36,555 nucleotides of DNA from Bacteroidales bacterium UBA5235. Lineage in GTDB: Bacteria; Bacteroidota; Bacteroidia; Bacteroidales; VadinHA17. The translations under genes were made by a program, and so were the position numbers. Below are positions 14,286 through 21,851 of the stretch, in pieces (position 1 is the first letter of the stretch; every line of letters starts with the position of its first letter). Under the pieces are notes generated by a model that saw nothing but the letters and a program-made list of their open reading frames with translations, did not search any database and was not told the DNA's origin. The stretch lies in the NCBI GenBank assembly GCA_002409145.1, contig DHUL01000062.1:1-36555 (forward strand). Direction: 5' to 3'.

Positions 14286-15449
14286 ATGAATTACAGACAA
14301 CATATCAGGGCAGCGGCTGCAGCGATGCTGATGCTGCCGGTCCTGAACTGTCAGAACACAGATGCTCAGATGAAGAGAGCCAGAGACTACGGAATAGAGA
14401 TAGGCATGCTGCGTACCGGCAGTTACAATGCCATAACGGATGTACCAGGTGTCAAGGTAGGTCATGTCACACTTTGGGAGGGTGATTCAGTTAGAACGGG
14501 AGTCACTGCTATCCTGCCCCATGACGGAAACATTTTCCAGCAGAAGGTTCCGGCAGGGATCTTCGTGGCCAACGGGTTTGGCAAGCTGGCCGGGTACACC
14601 CAGGTTGAAGAGCTGGGCAACCTTGAGACCCCGGTGGTGCTGACCAACACGCTGAGTGTGGCAACAGCGGTTGCTGCGGTGATAGAGCATACCCTCACCC
14701 AGCCCGGCAATGAGGGGGTGACTAGCGTCAATGCCGTAGTTGGCGAGACCAATGACGCCAGGATCAATGACATCAGGGGAAGGCACATCACCTCGCAACA
14801 TGTCCTGGAGGCGATCAGGAACGCGGCGGGCGGACCTGTTGCCGAGGGTAATGTCGGTGCCGGCACCGGCACCGTCTGCTTTGGGTTCAAGGGCGGGATA
14901 GGCACCTCATCGCGTGTGCTGCCTGCCACCAGGGGCGGATATACCGTTGGTGTGCTGGTACAGACGAACTATGGGGGTATATTGCAGGTCAACGGCGTGC
15001 CTGTCGGGCAGGAGCTCGGGCGTTACAGCTTCAGAACCACCCTGAATGAGTACAAGGAAGACGGATCATGCATGATTGTGGTCATGACCAATGCACCGCT
15101 CACCTCGAGGAACCTTAAGAGGCTTGGCTCCAGGGCTTTTGCCGGCATGATGCGGACGGGAGCATCAGGCTCGAACGGCAGCGGTGATTATGTCATTGCT
15201 GTATCAACGGCTGAGGAGTTACGTATCCCCTGCTCTTCAGATTCCATTTATGAACAATGGCGCGAGATCAGGAATGACGAGATGGATCTGCTTTTTCAGG
15301 CTGCTGCCGAGGCAACCGAGGAGGCCATCATAAACTCACTCTTTGCCGCCGAGACCACGAAAGCCAGGAACGGCATGACCGTGGAGGCGCTGCCTGTTGA
15401 GAAGACGCTGGAGGTACTCCGGAAATACAACAGACTGAAGGAGAAATGA
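14286..15449 (+). CDS. P1-family (DmpA-type, S58) aminopeptidase
   Basis: The 387-residue protein has an N-terminal export signal (about 1-28). The mature part fits N-terminal-nucleophile peptidases of family P1/S58: D-V-P-G-V-K-V-G-H, G-I-F-V-A-N-G-F-G-K, L-T-N-T-L-S-V, G-N-V-G-A-G-T-G-T. The cleavage site D-G-S-C lies at 259-262 with Ser261 as expected nucleophile, followed by R-T-G-A-S-G-S-N-G-S-G-D at 290-301. These enzymes self-cleave before the serine and remove D- or beta-amino acids from peptides. Family length is usual (about 350-390). The signal contains a cysteine after L-N, not a proper lipobox, so a soluble periplasmic enzyme is likelier. Confidence 0.9.
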   Translation: MNYRQHIRAAAAAMLMLPVLNCQNTDAQMKRARDYGIEIGMLRTGSYNAITDVPGVKVGHVTLWEGDSVRTGVTAILPHDGNIFQQKVPAGIFVANGFGKLAGYTQVEELGNLETPVVLTNTLSVATAVAAVIEHTLTQPGNEGVTSVNAVVGETNDARINDIRGRHITSQHVLEAIRNAAGGPVAEGNVGAGTGTVCFGFKGGIGTSSRVLPATRGGYTVGVLVQTNYGGILQVNGVPVGQELGRYSFRTTLNEYKEDGSCMIVVMTNAPLTSRNLKRLGSRAFAGMMRTGASGSNGSGDYVIAVSTAEELRIPCSSDSIYEQWREIRNDEMDLLFQAAAEATEEAIINSLFAAETTKARNGMTVEALPVEKTLEVLRKYNRLKEK

Positions 15450-15506
15450 TTACCGGAAAAATTGCCGGGATAAGAAGCAGAAAACAGCCAAATACAAACA
15501 TTTCGG

Positions 15507-16631
15507 ATGAGAACAACCATTATCCTTTCAATCTGCCTGCTCATGGCTTCATGTGCAACCAAACAACCGGGAAATACAATGTTTACAGGGCTTGATTCAT
15601 TGATTGACGCTGAGTTCCGGGCCGGAGAGCCCGGGGGTGCGGTCCTGGTCATGAAGGGAGACAGCACCGTTTATCTTAAGTGTTTCGGCCTTGCCGATAT
15701 GGAGACCATGGAGGAGATCACACCGAACACGCTTTTCAATCTCGGCTCGATATCAAAAACTTTCGTGGCCAACGGGATACTGATCCTTCAGGAGGAAGGA
15801 AAGTTGTCAGTTGCAGACCCGGTGAGCAAATACTTCCCGGAATTTAAAAGCAGGGAGATAGCTGACAGGGTGACGGTTATGCATCTCCTGACTCACACAT
15901 CCGGGCTGCCGGACAACAGGCCGGTGGATGAGAACCCGGAGTTTTTCATTACCGCGAAAGACTATGAAAACTGGGCTCCTGTAATGCAGACAGATAAACT
16001 TGAATTTGAACCTGGTGAAAAGTATGAGTATTCCAATCCCGCGTTCAACGGCCTTGCCCTGATCATAGAGAAGGTCAGCGGGCAGAAGTGGCAGGATTTC
16101 ATTGCCTCCAGGATATTCGGGCCGGCGGGAATGATTAAAAGCACAATTACCGACGGACCTCATCCCGCGACTGGTGTTTCTCACGCTTATGAGATGGTGA
16201 ACGGCACGTGGACGGAATCTGATTACGGCGAGTTTCCTACTTTCCCGGCTGCCGGCAACGGAGGGGTGTGGAGCTCGGTGAAGGAGCTTGCGCTGTATGA
16301 AAAGGGTATCCGGGGGAATCTTTTCCTGGGCGCGGAGCTGACTGAGAAATCAAGGATAATCTGCCGGCCTGACAACTGGGCGGGAAGTGAGCCACCCTTC
16401 ATCGGGTACAGCTGGTTTATCGGTAAGGAGCAGGTCATAGGGCAGGACAACGTATTCGGAGTGAAGTTCGTTTATCACACCGGTGATCAGGGCGGATTCA
16501 GGGCGTTTCATTTCTCCATACCCGAAAAAGATCTGTTATACCTGGGATTATTCAACAGGCCGCCGAAGGATCTTGACCAGTTGATCCTGACCGGGCTGGA
16601 GGAAGCCAGAAACCGTAACTGGCTGGATTAA
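15507..16631 (+). CDS. class-C beta-lactamase-like serine hydrolase (lipoprotein)
   Basis: The 374-residue protein has a lipoprotein signal peptide (L-M-A-S-C, Cys16) and all three motifs of the penicillin-binding/class-C beta-lactamase fold: S-I-S-K at 81-84 (SxxK nucleophile), Y-S-N at 175-177 (YxN) and H-T-G at 324-326. The H-T-G form (instead of K-T-G) is frequent in esterases and D-aminopeptidases of this group, so a beta-lactamase function is unlikely. It probably cleaves peptides or esters in the periplasm. It is third in the run after the amidohydrolase and P1 peptidase (57-base gap), consistent with a shared peptide or amide substrate. Confidence 0.9.
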   Translation: MRTTIILSICLLMASCATKQPGNTMFTGLDSLIDAEFRAGEPGGAVLVMKGDSTVYLKCFGLADMETMEEITPNTLFNLGSISKTFVANGILILQEEGKLSVADPVSKYFPEFKSREIADRVTVMHLLTHTSGLPDNRPVDENPEFFITAKDYENWAPVMQTDKLEFEPGEKYEYSNPAFNGLALIIEKVSGQKWQDFIASRIFGPAGMIKSTITDGPHPATGVSHAYEMVNGTWTESDYGEFPTFPAAGNGGVWSSVKELALYEKGIRGNLFLGAELTEKSRIICRPDNWAGSEPPFIGYSWFIGKEQVIGQDNVFGVKFVYHTGDQGGFRAFHFSIPEKDLLYLGLFNRPPKDLDQLILTGLEEARNRNWLD

Positions 16632-16662
16632 TGACCTCAACCTGCTGCCAGCCGCCTCAGTT

Positions 16663-16680
16663 GTGGCTCAGACCAGCCAC
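16663..16680. terminator. possible terminator hairpin between convergent genes
   Basis: GTGGCT (16663-16668) and AGCCAC (16675-16680) can form a six-pair stem with a six-base loop in the 76 bases between convergent stop codons. No T-tract follows on either strand, so intrinsic termination is uncertain. Confidence 0.3.
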
Positions 16681-16707
16681 CGCTGTTGCATCTGCCAGCC
16701 ACTGGTG

Positions 16708-18570
16708 TTATTCCGGCCAGGCTCCGACATAAGCCGGAGCACGCTTTTTCATCTTCAGGTAAGTTTGAATTTCATCCGGTGGCACAGAGGCTGCTGCATG
16801 GCCGGGAAATTGTGGAAGAGTTTTGTAGTTACCCAATTCCGGACTAACGAAGGTGCTGCAATCCGTCAGCAGGATACTCTTCGCCTCGAATCCCGGTAAG
16901 AATTTATTAATCTCTGCCGGAGAATTCATTTCCCCGATGCACTGTTCATTCTGTACAGGGCTCCAGAGAATCAGGGGTATCCTCTTACGCTCCCCGTTTT
17001 TTACATACACGTTATTGTCAATCATGCTGAACTGCGGATCACGAAGGCGGTCGCACAGCATTGCGCGCTGCCAGACGAAGAGATGGGGCCTGTTCAGTTT
17101 CTCGTCGGCCACCATGAGATTATTAACAAAAACATGACCGTCACGTTCATCAACATCAGGGCCTGTTGCCGGGTGCCACCCGAAGTGATCGCCCACGGCG
17201 CTGCGCTCGCTGCGGCTTATGCATGCAGTGCTGTTGACCAGGGTATTATTGTACATCACTGCGTCACAGCTGTTTAGGATATGTATGCCCAGCTCGCAGT
17301 TGACAAAGACATTTCCGGCACAGACAGCCCCTTTTGATATCTCGAAGAAAAAGCCGCTTTCGCTGGGCCAGGTCTGAAGGAATGATACTGCCCTTCCTGT
17401 AAGACCAACATTTTCGACCCGGTTGTTGGTAAAAACAGCATCGACATTGCCGACATCATACCAGATCCCGTTTGAGAAGGGAAGGTCTGTCACCAGGTTA
17501 TCATTGCATGTAACCCGGTAGCACTGGTTGAATATCTTCACTGCGGCCGGATAGTAGCCGCTGATGCGTTCGATATTGTTACGGGTGAAGATGTTCTTTT
17601 CAAGGATGACGTCAGATGAGCTGAGGACATAGATCCCTTCCGTGCTGGTATCGCTTATCCTGCAGTTTCGTATTGTCAGCCTGTCTCCGCGCAGGTATGC
17701 GGCAACGCGTGAGCAGAATGATATAGTGCAATGTTCAAGGGTGGTACCCACCACATCCTTTCCGTGTTCAGCCTCGGGTGATATTCCTTCAGGATCTTTC
17801 CCGTCGATCTCAATTGCCCTGTATGCGTACTGTGTGAAGGTGATCCCCCTGATTACGGGACCGCGGCCATCCGAAGGCCGGCCATGGCACAAGGCTGTAG
17901 TACGGTGGATTGCAACATTATGCGCTGTTATTTCAACCAGGTGGTCGCCCGGGTCAACGCCAATGTAAACGAGTCCTGTGCTGTAGTCAATAAAGAACGA
18001 GTTTTCATTGACCTCGCCCTCATACCCGGCAGACTGAAGGAACCGGCCGTCTATGAAGACCATATCATCATTGAACCTGTGAAGCGGTGTATCCTTACCG
18101 CTCCTCAGCCTTTGCCACCAGTCGGCCGGCGCTGAAGGGAAGAGACGGTCCCATTTTGTCACCCACAAACCGTTGCCAAGGTCATCCCACGTGGTTGCCA
18201 CACCTGTTCCCTTAATTACGGGCAGCTCATCTGCGTATGGCTGGATGGTTATTCCCTGGTTCAGAACCAGGTCACCTGTCCTGTATGTTCCACCGCGCAG
18301 GATTATAACATCTCCGGTAGTTGCATTTGCGATGGCAGCCTCAATGGTTGATGGTGAAGTTATGCTTTCGCCGGATGCGTTGCTGTCACCATCCGGAGCG
18401 ACGTATATTATGTGACCCGCTTTTTCAGGCACCGGCCATGTCTGCCGTACCGGTCCATAAGGTCCGTCTGATGGCTGTGCACCTGCTGTGGCCGGGAGAA
18501 CAATAAACAATAAGGCAGCTGCTGCCGTACGGAAAAAAGCATTTAACTTTAGTGAGAGTTCTGTGTTCAT
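16708..18570 (-). CDS. exported right-handed beta-helix protein
   Basis: The 620-residue protein has a signal peptide (cleavage likely after A-T-A-G-A-Q, residue 32). It begins, like DUF1565/pectate-lyase-type proteins, with I-Y-V-A-P-D-G-D-S-N-A-S-G (55-67) and A-T-T-G-D-V-I-I-L-R-G-G-T-Y-R (83-97). About 220-480 shows helix-coil repeats with asparagine ladders (T-I-R-N-C-R-I-S-D, V-I-L-E-K-N-I-F-T-R-N-N, A-V-F-T-N-N-R-V). It should bind or cleave a polysaccharide in the periplasm or at the surface; no specific catalytic set was identified. Transcribed divergently from the phosphodiester glycosidase gene across a palindrome-rich 69-bp region. Confidence 0.85.
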   Translation of the reverse strand: MNTELSLKLNAFFRTAAAALLFIVLPATAGAQPSDGPYGPVRQTWPVPEKAGHIIYVAPDGDSNASGESITSPSTIEAAIANATTGDVIILRGGTYRTGDLVLNQGITIQPYADELPVIKGTGVATTWDDLGNGLWVTKWDRLFPSAPADWWQRLRSGKDTPLHRFNDDMVFIDGRFLQSAGYEGEVNENSFFIDYSTGLVYIGVDPGDHLVEITAHNVAIHRTTALCHGRPSDGRGPVIRGITFTQYAYRAIEIDGKDPEGISPEAEHGKDVVGTTLEHCTISFCSRVAAYLRGDRLTIRNCRISDTSTEGIYVLSSSDVILEKNIFTRNNIERISGYYPAAVKIFNQCYRVTCNDNLVTDLPFSNGIWYDVGNVDAVFTNNRVENVGLTGRAVSFLQTWPSESGFFFEISKGAVCAGNVFVNCELGIHILNSCDAVMYNNTLVNSTACISRSERSAVGDHFGWHPATGPDVDERDGHVFVNNLMVADEKLNRPHLFVWQRAMLCDRLRDPQFSMIDNNVYVKNGERKRIPLILWSPVQNEQCIGEMNSPAEINKFLPGFEAKSILLTDCSTFVSPELGNYKTLPQFPGHAAASVPPDEIQTYLKMKKRAPAYVGAWPE

Positions 18571-18626
18571 ACTTTATGGAGTTAATATTATGAAACCGAT
18601 TTCATAAAGTTATAAAACTTTAAAGT
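18571..18626. promoter_or_regulatory. palindrome-rich divergent control region
   Basis: The short space between the divergent beta-helix and phosphodiester glycosidase genes contains several symmetric elements: ACTTTATG (18571-18578) and its complement CATAAAGT (18603-18610), AAAGTT (18606-18611) and AACTTT (18616-18621), and the perfect palindrome ACTTTAAAGT (18617-18626). Their density suggests one or more regulators that act on both genes. No full TAnnTTTG promoter element is visible for the rightward gene. Confidence 0.55.
18588..18607. promoter_or_regulatory. LacI-family-like operator
   Basis: TTATGAAA and TTTCATAA are perfect 8-bp arms around CCGA, giving an A-A-A-C-C-G-A-T-T-T core. 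LacI-family repressors generally bind such near-palindromes with a central C-G step. It lies 17-36 bases upstream of the beta-helix start on the minus strand and 32-51 bases upstream of the glycosidase start. No LacI-family gene is in the window, so the regulator would be encoded elsewhere. Confidence 0.5.
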
Positions 18627-18639
18627 ATCAGACTAAACA

Positions 18640-19482
18640 ATGAGTGCCAAAAGTATCATTTCATCAACCATTATTTTGCTAACATCGTTATATGCCGGCG
18701 GACAGGAATTAGCGGTCAAACAGTCTCTGCCAGAGATCGAATGGAACAGCAAGGACATCACTGAAGGGGTTGTTTTTAAGTGGGTTCAGGCAATGATGTT
18801 TAACTCTGACCAGGCAATCTATGTACTTGAAATCGATACCACAGCCGGCCGGTTTGAGTTTGGGGTGGCAGCCGGTGATAAAGCTATTGTCACCAGTGCC
18901 TATGCAGCCGGAGAGGGTGTTTTAGGGGCCATCAACGGCACCTTTTTCAACATGCAAAAAGGTTATAATGTCCACTATGTCAGGGTAAATGATTCAGTGG
19001 TAGCGGTGACAGATGAGAGCGAATTCGGGATAAGGGCAACCGGGATTTTCACCGCCAGCGGCGAAGTCGTTGATATAACAACCTGGGGGCCGGAAAGTGA
19101 GGATACCGGATTTCTGAAAGCTGAGGATGCCATTGTCACCGGACCGTTGCTTGCGGATAACGGAAGTGACATTGCCATTGACAGCACAAATTTCAACAAA
19201 AACCGTCATCCGCGGTCGCTTCTTGGCATCACCACTGCGGGCCATGTGCTGTTCATTGCCACTGACGGCAGGCAGCCGGGCTATGCTGACGGCATGAGCC
19301 TCTTCGAGCTGAGGGATCTGGCGAAGAGCCTGGGATGCACAGAAATTCTCAATCTTGACGGCGGAGGGTCCACAGCGCTCTATGTGAAGGGGGAAGGAGT
19401 CACAGGCATAGTGAACAGGCCGTCAGGTAAGGTGGAGAGACCGGTTCCGAGTATTGTCTTTGTAAAAAAAACAAATGATTAA
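18640..19482 (+). CDS. exported phosphodiester glycosidase (NAGPA-type)
   Basis: The 280-residue protein has a signal peptide (cleavage likely after Y-A-G-G-Q, residue 22) and the motifs of the phosphodiester glycosidase family (related to lysosomal NAGPA). These are G-A-I-N-G-T-F-F at 96-103, R-H-P-R-S-L-L-G-I-T around 188-197 and L-N-L-D-G-G-G-S-T-A-L-Y near 239-250. In NAGPA the enzyme removes N-acetylglucosamine from a sugar-phosphate diester; bacterial members act on glycan phosphodiesters or cell-wall material. Residues of the metal/substrate site in D-G-G-G-S are intact. Shares its upstream control region with the divergent beta-helix gene, hinting at joint regulation in glycan use. 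Confidence 0.88.
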   Translation: MSAKSIISSTIILLTSLYAGGQELAVKQSLPEIEWNSKDITEGVVFKWVQAMMFNSDQAIYVLEIDTTAGRFEFGVAAGDKAIVTSAYAAGEGVLGAINGTFFNMQKGYNVHYVRVNDSVVAVTDESEFGIRATGIFTASGEVVDITTWGPESEDTGFLKAEDAIVTGPLLADNGSDIAIDSTNFNKNRHPRSLLGITTAGHVLFIATDGRQPGYADGMSLFELRDLAKSLGCTEILNLDGGGSTALYVKGEGVTGIVNRPSGKVERPVPSIVFVKKTND

Positions 19483-19496
19483 ACTGCAAAAAGGAA

Positions 19497-20078
19497 ATGA
19501 GCTATACACTTAAACCCGGCCAGAGGGCCATAGATTTCCGGCTGCCGGCCACTGACGGCAGGGAGTACAGCCTGTCAGACTTTGATGATCATCCGTATTT
19601 AGTGGTCTTTTTTACCTGCAATCACTGTCCGTATGTGATCGGCTCGGATAATGTCACCAGGGCCACAGCTGAAAAGTTCCGTGACAGAGGTGTGGCTTTT
19701 GTCGGCATCAACTCCAACAGTGAGCACACCTATGAGGAGGACAGTTTCCCGAATATGGTCAAGAGGATGAACGAGCACAATTTCCCGTGGAAATACCTCT
19801 ATGACAAAGATCAGACAGTGGTCAGGGAGTACGGCGGACTGAAGACACCACATTTCTTTGTTTTCGACCGTGACAGGGTACTGGTATATACAGGAAGGGG
19901 TGTTGACTCCCCGAGGGATACCACACGTATGACCGTCAATGACCTTGACCGGGCGCTTGAGGAACTTACATCAGGAAAGGAAATCAGCATACCGGTCACC
20001 AATCCCATCGGGTGCAATATCAAGTGGGAAGGAAGAGACGCAAAATGGATGCCCCCTGAAGCGTGTGATCTGGTATGA
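19497..20078 (+). CDS. thioredoxin-fold redoxin (AhpC/TSA type)
   Basis: The 193-residue cytoplasmic protein (no signal peptide) belongs to the AhpC/TSA-like redoxin group: an N-terminal D-F-R-L-P-A-T-D-G-R-E-Y-S-L-S-D-F (13-29), active site F-F-T-C-N-H-C-P-Y-V (38-47; Cys41 and Cys44 in CxxC spacing), G-I-N-S-N-S-E (75-81) and a late T-P-H-F-F-V-F-D segment. The C-terminal G-C-N-I-K-W is found in this subgroup. It could act as a thiol oxidoreductase or peroxidase. Its last codons overlap the ABC ATPase start by four bases (ATGA), so the two are co-translated. Confidence 0.87.
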   Translation: MSYTLKPGQRAIDFRLPATDGREYSLSDFDDHPYLVVFFTCNHCPYVIGSDNVTRATAEKFRDRGVAFVGINSNSEHTYEEDSFPNMVKRMNEHNFPWKYLYDKDQTVVREYGGLKTPHFFVFDRDRVLVYTGRGVDSPRDTTRMTVNDLDRALEELTSGKEISIPVTNPIGCNIKWEGRDAKWMPPEACDLV

Positions 20079-20962
20079 ACACTCCTGCCATACAGATCTC
20101 GGAGCTTACCAAGAGATATGGCAAGGACCGTGGTATTGATAAATTAAGCCTGCAGGTAGAGGAGGGTGAGATCTTCGGTTTCATCGGACCTAACGGCGCA
20201 GGCAAATCAACTACCATACGCGTGTTGCTGAACCTGCTGTTCCCTACTGACGGAAGCGCAAGGATCATGGGCCTCGACACCGTAAGGGATTCAAAAAAGA
20301 TCAGAGCCCGTACAGGCTACATTCCCTCGGAGGCCAACCCCTACCCTTTTATGACTGCAAGGGAATTCCTTCATTACACTGCATCATTCTACGGCGCTCA
20401 ACAGGCTGAGAAGAAAATCACTGAACTGACGGAGTTGTTTGACCTGGAGCCCGGAAGAAAGATATCAGACCTGTCATCGGGAAACAGGAAGAAGCTATCC
20501 ATCATCCAGAGTTTTATTCACACTCCCAGGCTGCTTATTGTCGATGAACCGACTACCGGCCTTGACCCGCTGATGCAGTCGAGGTTCTTTGATCTGCTTC
20601 GTTCGGAGAACAAAAGAGGGATGACGGTTTTCTTTTCCTCGCATACCCTCAGCGATGTGCAGATGCTCTGCAGGCGGGTGGCCATAATAAAAGAAGGCAG
20701 GATTGTAAATGTGGAAGCGATTGAGACTCTAAGGAAAAAACAACTGAAAAAGATCAGGATTGAATTCAGTGACACGGTGCCCGGGGACCTGGCCAGCCTG
20801 CCGGGATTTGAAAACGGTTTCACAGTCACAGGAAATGCAATGGAATTCATTTATTCAGGAGACATGAACAGTCTTGTTTCCACACTAATCGGAAAGGATA
20901 TTTCTGACATGACCATCGAGGAGCCTTCTCTTGAAGAAATCTTCATGCACTACTACAATTAG
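20075..20962 (+). CDS. ABC transporter ATP-binding protein
   Basis: The 295-residue ATPase has Walker A G-P-N-G-A-G-K-S-T at 38-46, signature L-S-S-G-N at 133-137 (a variant of LSGGQ), Walker B L-L-I-V-D-E-P at 153-159, a D-loop G-L-D-P and a switch histidine (S-S-H-T). Residues about 215-290 form the C-terminal extension typical of ABC-2 exporter ATPases. Together with the permease 14 bases downstream it should form an exporter; the substrate is unknown. The four-base overlap with the redoxin gene suggests a functional link. Confidence 0.93.
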   Translation: MNTPAIQISELTKRYGKDRGIDKLSLQVEEGEIFGFIGPNGAGKSTTIRVLLNLLFPTDGSARIMGLDTVRDSKKIRARTGYIPSEANPYPFMTAREFLHYTASFYGAQQAEKKITELTELFDLEPGRKISDLSSGNRKKLSIIQSFIHTPRLLIVDEPTTGLDPLMQSRFFDLLRSENKRGMTVFFSSHTLSDVQMLCRRVAIIKEGRIVNVEAIETLRKKQLKKIRIEFSDTVPGDLASLPGFENGFTVTGNAMEFIYSGDMNSLVSTLIGKDISDMTIEEPSLEEIFMHYYN

Positions 20963-20976
20963 TCCGGATTGATCTG

Positions 20977-21786
20977 ATGAACAAGAGTATATTTCTGAGG
21001 GAACTTCGCAGCAATGCAACCAGCCTGCTGGTATGGACAGTCATCATAACATTCCTGATCACCGCCACCATGGCTCTCTACAACATTTTCCTCGAAAACA
21101 ACACGAAGATCCTGGCCATGATCAGCATCCTCCCTGAGGGAACTCTGCAGTTCAAGGGTGTGTCCAATATCAACGACCTCTTTTCCGTCCTTGGATTCTA
21201 CTCTGCCAATAATGTGATTTACATGCTTGTACTGGGAAGTATCTACTCGATTGTTCTCTCCTCCAACATACTTCTGAAGGAGGAGTATGGAAAAACAGCA
21301 GAGTTTCTGCTTTCATGGCCGGTAACCAGGGGCCAGGCCTTCTTCAGCAAGATGGGTGTGGTCATCATAAACATTCTTGGATTGAATCTGGTCACAACCA
21401 TTGCCGGTTACATATCATTGGAAACCTGCAAGAAAGAACCCTATAATGTTGAAGCGTTTCTGATTCTGTCATTATATACCCTTTTACTGCACCTTTTCTT
21501 TGCAGCGCTGGGGCTCTTTATGTCGGTACTTGTTAAAAAGCCCAGGCCGATAACCACCCTCAGCGTGGCATTGGTCATGGTTCTTTATTTCATCTTCACC
21601 ATCTCCAATATCACACCTGATCTTTCTTGGGCAGGATATATCAGTCCCTATAAATTCATTGATCTCGATGTAGTTAATCCTGCCTACAGGATAGACATTG
21701 TAAAAATTCTGTATTTCACCGTATTTTCATTTTTGCTGATCTTCTCCTCACTTAGAATATATCTCAGGAAGGATATTTATCTTTAG
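20977..21786 (+). CDS. ABC-2 type transporter permease
   Basis: The 269-residue membrane protein has about six segments (18-38, 67-98, 123-147, 160-184, 190-210 and 244-259). It carries the ABC-2 permease hallmark K-E-E-Y-G-K-T-A-E-F-L-L-S-W-P-V-T-R at 101-118, the cytoplasmic coupling helix. It follows the ATPase by 14 bases and would form its membrane channel. Nothing in the sequence identifies the exported substrate. Confidence 0.88.
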   Translation: MNKSIFLRELRSNATSLLVWTVIITFLITATMALYNIFLENNTKILAMISILPEGTLQFKGVSNINDLFSVLGFYSANNVIYMLVLGSIYSIVLSSNILLKEEYGKTAEFLLSWPVTRGQAFFSKMGVVIINILGLNLVTTIAGYISLETCKKEPYNVEAFLILSLYTLLLHLFFAALGLFMSVLVKKPRPITTLSVALVMVLYFIFTISNITPDLSWAGYISPYKFIDLDVVNPAYRIDIVKILYFTVFSFLLIFSSLRIYLRKDIYL

Positions 21787-21851
21787 AAACAGTTTTCAGC
21801 CCGGCGGAAAACCTGGAAGGTGTGGGCGGAGGACCAACAAATCAGTAAATT

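Noticed and set aside
13626..14465. 279-residue minus-strand ORF opposite the amidohydrolase and P1 peptidase genes
   Set aside because: Spans the junction of two clear plus-strand enzymes with intact catalytic motifs; a shadow frame.
15507..16631. Antibiotic-resistance beta-lactamase
   Set aside because: It has the SxxK and YxN motifs, but the third motif is HTG rather than KTG and it sits with peptide/amide hydrolases, so an esterase or peptidase role is likelier.
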